The position numbers were made by a program, and so were the translations under genes. This document shows, piece by piece, positions 47,147 to 59,100 of a DNA stretch of 64,000 bases (positions are counted from its first letter, which is position 1; the number at the start of each line of letters is the position of its first letter). The DNA lies in contig NC_068346.1 of NCBI RefSeq assembly GCF_014633365.1, forward strand, positions 16,637,030-16,701,029, read 5' to 3'. The DNA comes from Diospyros lotus (Eukaryota > Streptophyta > Magnoliopsida > Ericales > Ebenaceae). The notes below the pieces were generated by a model that was given only the letters and a program-made list of their open reading frames with translations, made no database searches and was not told where the DNA came from.

Positions 47147-50100
47147 CTTAATAAGTAGAAACAGTAATATTAGACTATTGCGAATGGATAATGTATATAT
47201 CATGCTACAAACATAAGTTTATTCTGTTCTTTAGATTGTCTTTCTGTTGTACAAAAATTATGTGAATGTATAATGATGACCATAGACTAAGACATTCTAA
47301 TTGAGCCTGCATAGCTAAAACAATGAGAAAAATTTTTTTATCACTTCAATTGGCTAATCAAAAAATGTTACACCACCACCACCAAGCCTTAATCCCACTA
47401 AGTGAAGTCAACTACATAGATTTTGACTCACCAATCATCTCTGTCCATGACCATATCTCCTATATGGTCATTATGTCAAATGTTGTGCCTAAAAGTTTTC
47501 CACCAAGTTTTGTCGGTTCTATATCTCTTTTACTATTGTTTTTTCCCATTTTATTCACCATCCTCACTAGTGCATCTATTTATCTTTTCCTCACATATCT
47601 AAACCATAAAAATGTTGAAAGTAGTTCTCCACTTTAACCATCCCACCTTGATTGTGCGAGTAACATCATTAATAGTCTCCTTTTGGATAATTGATTCGAG
47701 ATATCAAAACTAATATTTTTTAGAATAACTTGATGTTCAAGTCTCACTAAAATAGCATTCACAATTTTATTCCACTAAACTTGATTCAATTTTTGACCTG
47801 CTCAACTTGAAACTTTTGAATTTTAAGGAATCCCTCCATAACTTGAACTCGGTATTTACATCTTCCTAGATGTGATTAGTAAGTTTATCCATCACTCCAA
47901 CAAAGAAGTAAGAGCTTAGAGTAAATCTCTACTGTAATTCGATTTTAATTAAACAAATCTCCGTATCTTTTTCACAAGCCCTAACAAAATTTTTTGTTCT
48001 ATGAAACATGTCTTAGGTAACATATACAAGCAACTTATACTCTTTTCTTCTCTAAAACTCTCCACAAGATTCATCACAAGCTTTTTTTCTAATTTATAAA
48101 TATCATATATAGATTGTTCTATTTATTTGTGTACCTTTCTGTTATACATCTCAGCAAGTAAACAGCCTCCACTGTTAACTAAGTATAAAACTGTAATAGT
48201 TTTCAAGGACTTATGTTTCTTTTCTTAACCTTTACTCATGCATTCTTTCCCAAAATTTATAGTATTGGCTTGTCAGCTTAATCCTTTTACAGTTTCTATA
48301 ATTTTGAACATCTAATTTGTTCTTATAAATAGGCATTTGATTTATTTTATTCCCACAAAACATGTAGAATAGTCAAACTACAGATTACAGATCCACCAGT
48401 GAGACAAATAACTTGACCATTAATTGACTCAACACCAATAATTTTGTTAATAATAAAACCCTTCTTTTCTCATAAATTTTCATGATTGTAGTTGTAACAA
48501 GATATTATTTGGTAGAGCTGCGGTATAATTCTTCATCTCATCATGACTTCACTTCTTCTGACAAATATATAAAATACAAAATTCCTATCTACTAGATTAC
48601 CCTCTCATTTACTAGCACTCTTGGGGTATTCATCTTTTATGCACTTGACTCGGCTCAAATCCCCTATTTCTCTTTCTTTTGCTTTAGCCAATCTGCACAT
48701 ATCTCTTTTTAGGTCGTGTCAAGTCATTGGTACAATTTTCTAAAAACTTTTGACCATACCAATTGCCTATTCTGCTTTTGTTTTAGCCAAAATATATATT
48801 CAGATTTTCTTGTTTAGACATATAAGCCAAATCTTGTAACAAGCTCCCTTAGTCTTATTTTTTTTGTTGTACCTCATACTTCACTGCCTAGACTCCTTTT
48901 ATATTAGCATTTTTTCCTTTTGACTCTTCTAGAATAATCTTCATCATATTTCAAATTCTAAGAATCATTTCATTCCACATTTAATTGGCCACATTTTCTA
49001 CAATCTAATTGCTTTTACCATACACTTTTTTCTTAAAATTAACTTCCTTGACCCTCGCTCCCCCCCCCCCCCCCCCCCACACGACGCCTAATATTAAGGA
49101 AAAAGACTATATGAGTGGTTGCTCACTCTTCTGATATAACTTTGCAGTCCTTACAACATAAGTGATTCTTTCACATCATAAGAAAAATGTCTATTTAGGT
49201 ATTTGATACACCATATTTTTATACGACCAAATGTTTATCCTATTTCTTGAAAATGGTATTATGACAAAATTATATCATCACCAGTATCACAAGCCTAAAT
49301 CCCACTAGATGAGGTCATCGACATGAATTTTACCTCTCTAAGCTTTGTCTAAAATTAAAGTTAAAAGATCTAGTAATTTTTATGCTGTCAGTGACAAAAT
49401 CAAAATAGATATTTCCTCATTGTTTCTTTCTCCAAAGCCATGATTTTGGTGAACATCTTTATACCCATTCACTTGTCATTTAAGTTACCTCCTATGACGA
49501 TTTTCTCTCCTTTAAGTACTCTTTCCAACAGCTTCCCTAAATCTTCCTAAAACTTTTTCCTTCTCTCGTCTCTCAAAAGAAATCTTGGTGCATATTCTGG
49601 ACAACATTTAGAATCACTTCTCTGATAACAACTTTAACTATGATAATCCTATCTTTGAACCTCTTCATATCTACTGCCTCATTCTTTTAAGCTTGTTCTC
49701 TAAGGATCAAAATTTAAATTCTAACTCAACACTCATTCTCAGCAACTCATTTAAACTCTCAGAGGTAAATAATATTGATTCTTCTACTAATCATCACATT
49801 AACCACCTCCATATATTTCTGTCTCAAAGTATGAATATTTCTGATCAAACCTTGAAACTCTTATCCTAGAGTAACTATTTACTCGCATTCGATTGTATAA
49901 GTGCACAAGGGGTGCGTAGACTTAACCCCAAATATCTGGGGCCTGGGCCCTAATATCTGTATATGAATTACTGAAAATATTTGAGCAATTATTTTTGCAG
50001 CTGGCAGAAATCTGTCACAATGAAAATGAATACACAATTCTTCTTGACTAGAATGTTTCACCCCATGTGCAAACATTTTCATTGTGTATACTGTATAGAT

Positions 50101-53100
50101 GGATCTACATTCAGTAATCATCTAACAAATGATGAATATGCGCTGTAACTACCATCTCCTGCTTTCAAATTTTTAATGGTTTAATTAGGTTCTTCAGAAT
50201 CAGCAGGTATAGAAAAATAAATGGGACAGAATAAATAACTTAATCATGTCACTAATTACTGTCAGAATATCCCATGAATCCCAAGAATATCACAAGGATC
50301 CTTCTATGTTAGGAAGTGTATTTTCAGTTTCTAAGTTTACTTGATTAGATTGATTGCAGATTCTTAGGAAGTTTCTATAGTTAGTGATATGATTGGATCT
50401 CCTCTTTGTATATATATATGCTGCATGTACAGTTTGCAAATTAATACAGAAAAATCTCTTCTTTTTTTTCACATCGTATCAGAGCCCGGTTCTTAGGGGA
50501 TAGTTCGGCTTCCTTCGCCAGCTTGTTCTTCATCTCTGGCCTTCATTGTCAGTTGTTCTACCCTTAAGAGTAAGGAAACTCTTAGGCCATGTTCTCTTTG
50601 TTGTTTTCAGTTTTCCAAAACAATGAAAACATGTTTATTTTCATATTTTCAAAAATGCATTTTCGAAAACAAGAAATAGATTTGTAAAAAAAAAAAAACT
50701 CAAAACAACAAAAAATCTTAGTTGTTTTCATCACAAACACGTTCAAAATTTTCAAAATGTGAAAAACGTTATAGACAAAAGGAACGTGTTTTCAGTAATT
50801 TCAAAACAGACACTTGAAACACAAAATTGAAAATGAATTCAAAACTCAAAACTAAAAACTAAAACATGAAGAGAACAACCCCTTAGGGTTTACGTACTCC
50901 TTTTAGCCGAGTTCGTCCAGACTGAAGCAGCAAGGACAGAGTCGTCACTGCTACCAGCAGTCTGTTCTGGCACTGTCACATTCTCAGACTCGGTATGCAC
51001 CTGATCCAACCAGTCACTCACTACAGTCACGAGAGGCCCTCCGTTCCGACATCAGCCCTGTGTCACTATAGCCACAGGTTCTATTCTCATCCTAGCCAGA
51101 TCCAATCGATCAACCTACCTGTGGAATCATGTCATGATCATTCAACCTCAGACATCAGCAGTCCTGCAAACCCAGTCCTAACCGAGGAGCCCACCAGCCA
51201 CACCTTCAGGAGAGCTACAAAATCTCCATTCCTCTTACAAATTAAATGGGAGGGACCACCTGAAGTGGTCTCAACTGGTTCGCATGTGTTGAATAATTGA
51301 ATCCTACAAATCTTCCTAAATCCAGGAAAGTTTCCATATCTAGCAGGATCTGATCATATCCCCAATTCACAATCATATCCTCATTTGTTGGAAAGATCCT
51401 ATTGTATCTTATAAATTTTCTTGATTGGATAATCTGTTTACTTTGGCATATCCTAAATGTACAGATTTCCCAGCCCTATAAGAGAAGGGTCTGGTCATGC
51501 AATTCAATAGAAGCAATAGTAATTTTCAGCTTCCATTTACATTGTTCATATCAAATCCAACAGCACGTTCCTCAAAAGGGAAAGGAAAGCTCATCCATCT
51601 CCTTGGTATGGGACCAAAATCCAATGATCTGAAGTTCGTAGCATGGGACAAACAAGACTATATGGTTATGGCATGGCTATGGAATGCAATGGAACTAGAA
51701 ATCAGCGATACATGTATGTTTTTATCCACGGAAAAGGAGATTTGGGAGACCATGCAGCAAACAGACTCCAAGAAGAACGATTCAGCCCAGATCTACGAAA
51801 TCAAGGTCAAACTGATGGCTGCCAAGCAAGGTAATCTCTCTGTCACCAAGTATACGAATATGTTGAAAAACCTATGGCAGGAGATGGATCACTATTGATC
51901 CCTCCCAATGAAAGATCAAGATGATGCAGCTACTCTGCTGCAGTTTATAGAAAAGGATCGCATCTATGATTTCTTAGCCAGAATAAGATCAGGTTTGGGT
52001 TCAGATTTTTGGCAAGGAAGAACTGCCATTGCAGTATGAGACCATTGCCATTATCCGGGCAGAGGAGAGTCAGAGGGATGTGATGCTCAAGGACCAAGTT
52101 GTTGAAGGATCAGCGTTGGCCACTCAGGAGTACAAGGATAACTTTGCAGCCAAGCAAAATGCTTTGCAGCTGTAATGAATGAACTAGGGCAGAAAATAGG
52201 ACACAAATGAGAAGAAAAAAATGCTCTGAATAATCTCTCAAATGAAGAGGAAAGAAAATCAATACAGAAAAGGTAAGGCTAAGTTGATTATATACTCAGC
52301 AAAAGCCTAAGCTACTGACAATAAAATGTGCCAACATAAGCGCAATTTGAAGACTAACTGCTACAACATACAGCAACATATACACTCATAATTAAATAAC
52401 AGAAACATCAAACAGATTATGTAATATTTGCTTTCACATTCCCCTTCAATTGAGACTCCCTTCTGACCAGCTGCTTTTCTGTAACATCTTGTGAATCTGA
52501 GGCTGCTTGAATAGGTGATTCTTTTAAACTGATTCTGTCACACAAATCCTGAAACCTGCTTCTTGGCAAACTCTTAGTGAAGATATCAGCTAATTGACAT
52601 AAAGTAGGCACATACTGAATTTCAACCTCACCATTTTCAACCTTTTCACACACAAATGGACATCAATCTCCATGTGTTTAGTACGAGAATGAAAAACAAG
52701 ATTTTCAGCAATACTTTTTGCAGCCATATTATCACTCCATACTATTGGTTTTGACCCACACTTATAACCCAGCTCCGAAAACAGAGATTGCAGCCATAAT
52801 ATTTCAGTCACCCCTTGCGCAATAGCTCTATATTCAGCCTCTCCAACTGATCGAGCAACAACTGATTGCTTCCTTGAACTCCAAACTATCAAATTGTGCC
52901 CAAGAAATACACAACACCACTAGTAGAGCGCCTACTAACCTTACATCCAGAATAATTCACATCAGTATAGACAACCAGTGGTAAATCAAGAGGTGCTGGT
53001 GAGAAAAAGAGGCCTAGACCAAGAGTACCCTTTAGATATCTAAGCAGCCACTTACAAGCTGTCCAATGCTGCTATTTTGGAGAGGATAAGAATTGACTAA

Positions 53101-56100
53101 GCTTATTAACAGCAAAAGAGATATCTGGTCTAGTGTAGGTCAAGTATTGTAAGGAGACAATGATTGTATGATATAGAGATGGATTTTCAAAAGAATCACC
53201 CTCATTACTTAGTGACAACAGAAATCATAGGAGTATCACATGATTTACAGTCTTGCATATTAGCTTTCTTTAGTAAATCCAAAGCATATTTAGCCTGTGT
53301 AAGATAAATTCCATCTTGATTTCGATGAGCTTCAAAGCCTAGGAAATAATGAACCAATCCTAGAGTTTTTAGAGCAAAGTTTGTGTCTAAATCATGAATA
53401 AAATCTCCAAGGGTTGTCGAATTTGAACCGGTGATCAATATATCATCAACATACACTAGTGCAAACAAAATAAACTGAGAAGTTCTTTCAATAAACAGGG
53501 AGGCATCAGATACAACCCTTACAACTCCCTATGACTGCAAAACAACTCTCAATTTAGTGTACCATGCCCTAGGTGCCTGTTTAAGGCCATAGAGAGATTT
53601 TCTGAGCTTACAAACATGAGAGGGAAACTGTGCATCAATAAACCCTTCAGGTTGGGACTTATAAACATCTTCAGTCAAATCTTCATTTAAAAAGGCATTA
53701 TTAATGTCTACTTTCTATATGTCCCATCCAAATGTAACAGCTAAGGTAAACAAAACGTGAATAGTTGGAGGCTTAACAATCAGACTGAAAGTTTCAACAT
53801 AATCAACTCCCGGTGTTTGAAGAAAACCCTTGGCTACCAACCTAGCCTTGTGTATAAGAATTGTTCCATCAGGATTATACTTAATTTAATACACCCATTT
53901 GCAGCCAATGAAGTTCATGTCCGTAGAAAAGGGAACTAAGTCCCAAGTTTGATTATGCTGCAAAGCTATAAACTCTTCCTCCACAGCCTTAACCCATCAT
54001 GAGTCTAAAAAGGCCTCATGAATAGAACTAGGCACTAGGGAACTAGTTAGGACGTGAGGAGATGTAAATTGAAGTTGCTTGGCCTTGGACTTGGTAAGCA
54101 TAGGGTGAACAGAAGGAAGAGGTGCAACAGTATGTTTAGAGTTACGTGCTGCAAGTTTAGAACAAGGCTGGGGAACAAGAGCAATAGGAGAAGGAGTAGG
54201 AGAATTAATAGGGAATGAATCTGGGGATTGTGAAGGAACTGCAGTGTTTGATAAGGAAGAGGATGTAGGGGGTGCTGCTTTAGAGGAAGCATGAGCAAAA
54301 AGGGACTCAAAGAAAGTGTGGAAAATCCATTTGAACATGACTGAGATGCAGCAGGAGAAGAGAACAATCGATCAAAAGGAAATTCATCAGAATTAAATTG
54401 CACATGGCGAGATATATAAACTCGACCAAAAGAATGCAAGCATTTATAACCTAAATGTACATGACTATACCCAATGAAAATACATTTGGTTGAATGAAAG
54501 GCAAATTTGTGCTTGTTATAAAGGAGTAGATAAAGGAAACAAGCACAACCAAAAGGTTGTAGCATCATATAATTTGGCTACTTGTGATAGAGAAGTTCAA
54601 AGGGTATTTTAAATTTGAGAGAAGAAGGGGGAAGCAAATTGATAATATGAACAGCTGTTTGGAAAGCTTCAACCCAAATTTTTAATGGCATGTTGGCATG
54701 AGATAACAAAGTAAGCCCCATTTCTACTATATGCCTATGTTTCCTTTTAGCAACATCATTTTGCTGATGAGTATAAGAGCAAGTAAATCGTGGTTGAATA
54801 CCAAAGCTATGGAGGTAGGGTAAAAATATCTTAAATTCTCCACCATTGTCTTTTTGTAAGGCCTGTAATTTGGTTTGAAACTGAACTTCAGCAAGTTTAT
54901 GAAAGGTTACAAATGTAGACACAACATCTGATTTAAGTTTCAAGGGGTATAGCCATGTATATCTTGTATAGGCATCTACAAAAATGATATAATACTGATA
55001 TCCTTCAATATACTTCTTGAGTATTGAGGTGGCTCAGTCGAAAGATGGTATTTCTATATCATAGAGAAAGTACGCATTAGACATCCTGGAAGAAACTGGT
55101 CTATTAGATTCCAAACCAGTCGACACTCCAATGGATCCTAATGTCAAACTCCTACCAGGTCAGAGGGAGTCATTGTCAGACCCTGGGAGATATCGGAGAC
55201 TGGTGAGAAAGCTAAATTATCTCACAGTAACAAGACCGGGCATCTCTTTCGTTATAAGTGTGGTCAGTCAATTTCTCAACTCCCCATGCGACTCTCACTA
55301 GGATGTTGTTCTCCGTATTCTGAAGTACATCAAGAGTGCTCCAGGGAAAGGATTAATCCATGAGGATAGGGGACACTCAGAGATTTGGTGCTATTCAGAT
55401 GCTGATTGGGCAAGATCTCCTTCTGATCGAAGATCTACTTCAGGGTACTGTGTTCTGATTGGAGGTAATTTGGTTTCGTGGAAAAGTAAAAAGTAGAATG
55501 TGGTAGCAAGGTCAAGTGCCGAGGCAGAGTACCAAGTTATGGCTAATGCGACATGTGAGCTCATATGGCTCAGGCAATTTCTTCAAGAACTAAAGTTGTG
55601 TGAAGCATCTCCCATGAAGCTTGTGTGCGATAATCAGGCTGCACTCCATATCGCCTCAAATCCAGTATTTCTTAAAATGACCAAGCATATTGAGATTGAC
55701 TGCCACTTTATCACAGAAAAATTAGCTGAAGGTATTATTATCACTGAATTTGTCAACTCCAATTATCAACTAGCAGATACTTTCACAAAGTCACTCAAGG
55801 TTCCTCGGATAAATTATATTTGTAACAAACTTGGCGCATATGATATATATGCTCTAGCTTAAGGGGGAGTGTGAGATTTATTCCTTTCCATGTATAGAAT
55901 GTGTATATAGTCAACTGATAATTAAGGTAATTAGTCTATATTAGTCTCTATGATTTAGGCTGTAATTATCTCCTTGATCTATAATTATCTCCATGATTAG
56001 CTCCATCATTTAGGACTCATTTATTGTAATTAGCCTATAAATAATAGAGAATTAAGAGACTAATCTCTCAAGTTTTCTCTCCCAATCACACTCACTTTTC

Positions 56101-59100
56101 CTTTTCAAGAAGGGTACAAGCCTCAGTCTTGAAGCGTACACGGACACCAACTATGCAAGCTCTATCGTTGATAGGAGGTCAACTTCCAATTACTGCACCT
56201 TTGTTAGGGGAAATTTGGTCACTTGGAGGAGTAAGAAACAACTAGTTGTGGCCAGGCCGAGCGCAAAGGCTGAATTTAGGTCCTTGGCTGTAGGCATTTG
56301 TGAGCTTCTTCAGCTCAAGATAATACTAGAAGATCTCATAATTAAGTGGGAAGGTCCTATAAGATTATATTGTAATAACAAGTCAGCCATTAGCATTACT
56401 CACAACCCTGTTCAACATGATCGGACTAAACACGTGGAAGTAAATCAACACTTTAAAAAAGAAAAGATCGATAACGGATTAATTTGCACACCGTATGTCC
56501 CATCCAAAGACCAACTCGCTGATGTTCTCACTAAAGGGCTACCTAGTCATATATTTCAAAAAATTGTTCGCAAGCAAGGAATGGTAAACCAATATTCCCC
56601 AACTTGAGGGGGAGTGTCAGAATATCCCAAGAATATCACTAGGATCCTTCTATGTTAGGAAGTGTATTTTCAGTTTCTAAGTTTACTTGATTAGATTGAT
56701 TGCAGATTCTTAGGAAGTAGATTGATTGCAGATTCTTAGGAAGTTTCTACAGTTAGTGATATGATTGGATCTCCTCTTTGTATATATATATGCTGCATGT
56801 ATAGTTAGCAAATTAAGACAGAAAAATCTCATTTTTTTCACAATTACCTTTAAGCAATAGATAAGATCCTCATTGTCATCCGAAGAAAGAGCAAGGTTTT
56901 CAAGAGCAAGGGTGATGAAGTACATGATTTTCTGCAAATACATGAATAGGATTGTCAAGAACATGTTTCAAAGAACGAAATTAAAGTGGACCAAAAAGAT
57001 TAAGACAAGTGGAAACTTTTAGTCCATAGAAGTGATTGGAAGAGTAAAATCGTTAGTGTAGTATAAATGGAGACATGCTGACATGGTATATACCTCTGGT
57101 TTAGCATTGTTCAATTCTTCATATCCCCTTTCAATGGTTGTTCTTACAGTAGAATCAAGGGCAATGTCCAAAAAAAGAAGATCCCTAAGACGATCATGTG
57201 ATTTAGAAAGTAAAGGCCTGAGCTCCTCACGTGCCTCTAGCAGGCCCTGGATATATACACACATAATTTTTGATACACGGATAGATTTTGGTAAAGTTAG
57301 AAAGTAGGAAAACTGCTAAAAAGAAGGCACTCTAAAAAAAAAGTCAACATACCTCAAGAAGGGCTTCTACATTTTTATCTTCAATGTGTTTCAGAACAAA
57401 TTGAAGCAATTCCTGTTTAAAGGACAGGTCAAATTTCCAAGGGATAAGGATTTCTCAACTTTGAAACCTACATGTGAGATTATGAAGGCTTCATAAAAGG
57501 AATAGCCAAGGAAGTACCACCTGAAATCCAGATGGCAGGCCAGATACAGGATTTATTTGCACCCCGACCATGAAGCCTTGTCCCTGAAAAAGATTAAAGT
57601 TCTCATCAATGGATTAAGAAATCTTATATCAAGCAACCCTTGCTAGTTACTTATATTACCTCCGATCTGTAGCCCATGCAATTAGATATAGCAGACTCCA
57701 AATCAGCACCGGAATGAACAGCCTGCATATAGATTAAGTTTGCAAGTGTGATCAACTTCTAAACTATGACAACACAAATTGTTAAGAGAGCAGCCAAAGT
57801 AGATCCCCTCTTCAACCTTAAAAAGATCTGAATGATCAGAATAGAAAAGTTGACCTTTTCTTTTTCTTTCTTTTTTCTTTTGCTGGAAAGCCCCGACTCT
57901 TTCACTTATGAGACAACATTTAGGGGATGCATTTACTGTTTCACTTCTTTCAAGCAGCTCTATTAAAGTCACACAATGGCTTACACTGCATATACAATAT
58001 TTATGCACTAACTAAAAAAAGGCACAGTTGTCCATAGTTCAGCTTCATCAAACAAACTTCAAAATCACTAATATGATTTATGTAATAAAAGGTGCTCTAA
58101 AAACCCCATAATGATTCATTTATATATGTTATCAGTCATTATGGTTTCACCTATTACTAGAATGCAGTTACCTTGCGATGGATAGAGAAGATTGAAAAGC
58201 TAGAATCCATGTAGCTAACCCCCCCTAATGAGATTAAGGCCTGTGATGAAAATGATGATTGATGCAGCTACAATACCATACGGATACTTTGCCTAGATAA
58301 TAACCAAAGCATTGACCAAGAAGATTGAGAAGGCCACCTTCAATGTTCTCATGTAGTTTCCTAGATCACGTAAAAGACCATCTTTCTGATCTCTCCTGAG
58401 ATTTGGCTCAGAATGGATGCCACGATCATAGCTTAAGAGCCGTTCTTTAGTTATTCCATTCTCATTCAATGTTTTCCAGTAAGCACTGATGTCAAAGTCA
58501 TTTTCAATATAATCAATCAATGCCTGCACGCAGATTCAATATAAGGAAATTTCTTGAGTAATACAAAGCCAAAGAAGTCCACCAGATCTGCATTCTTGTA
58601 CCTGACAGATCACAACATCATCAGGGCTAGTATTATTATGTAGCTTCTGATGCCATTCCTCCATCATCCCACCTTTGCAATCATTATTTCTCTGAAACCA
58701 ACACATAAGTATTCATAAAACAACAAAGTTTACTGTCAAAAGGGAAAAATAAAATGCAAAAGAAAGCTTCTTCAGAACATGTACACGGGAATACTTTTGG
58801 GCTTAAAAAATAGAATAAAGTTAGAGATTTGCCTGGATAACAAGGATTTCGTCCCGGATCCGCTGCCCCACATCCCCTTCACCTCCACGACCCACAGTAG
58901 ATAGAATCATTCTCAAAAGTTCCCGATGTTGGGGATGAGTTCTATAAATATTCTGAAGCAAGTCTGTGAGCCTATCCTGAGCTTTACTTATTTCACTGCA
59001 CCATATATGCCCAAAGAGCACAAGAGATTGAGCATGCATATTTACAATCAGAGGATGGGATGGGGATGCATGTAGATGCTTAGAATTTGTTCAGAGCAGG

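Larger units (their letters stand above)
52171..55018 (-). mobile_element. Ty1/copia element E3, 3' part, opposite to E1
   Basis: On the minus strand it reads integrase core, linker, RT, RNase H, polypurine tract (52439-52451), 3' LTR (52171-52438). It is truncated in integrase at about 55018, where plus-strand copia E2 begins. Frameshifts are numerous. It is sense with GWD1 but inactive. Confidence 0.7.
55019..56090 (+). mobile_element. Ty1/copia element E2, 3' part (RT end, RNase H, LTR)
   Basis: The plus strand from 55019 reads the end of copia RT and the RNase H linker: a VAQSKDGISISQRKYALDIL-type block, then VSQFLNS and SDADWARSPSDRRS. RNase H follows, then the purine tract AAGGGGGAG (55861-55869) and a 3' LTR at 55870-56090. 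No 5' half is present. It sits between E3 and the RNase H end of E1. Confidence 0.7.
50260..56842 (+). mobile_element. Ty1/copia element E1 with both LTRs, carrying other copia fragments inside
   Basis: The LTRs are 50260-50473 and 56615-56842. The primer-site-like TCGTATCAGAGC follows the 5' LTR, and the purine tract GAGGGGGAG precedes the 3' LTR. A perfect 5-bp target duplication ATTAC flanks it (50255-50259 and 56843-56847). Its own sequence includes a gag frame (51.5-52.1 kb) and an RNase H end (56.1-56.6 kb). Its middle is replaced by two other copia pieces: E3 on the minus strand (52171-55018) and E2 on the plus strand (55019-56090). It is antisense to GWD1. The target duplication coincides with the splice donor of the flanking exon. 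Confidence 0.85.
47147..56847 (-). other. GWD1 intron of 9,701 bp, swollen by a LINE-like remnant and a composite copia element
   Basis: The donor GTAAT is at 56847-56843 and the acceptor TTATTAAG ends at 47147. The right two thirds is copia element E1 with its inner copies. The left third is AT-rich, with decayed LINE-like segments and a run of 19 C at 49060-49078. Both flanking exons are intact and in phase. Confidence 0.85.
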
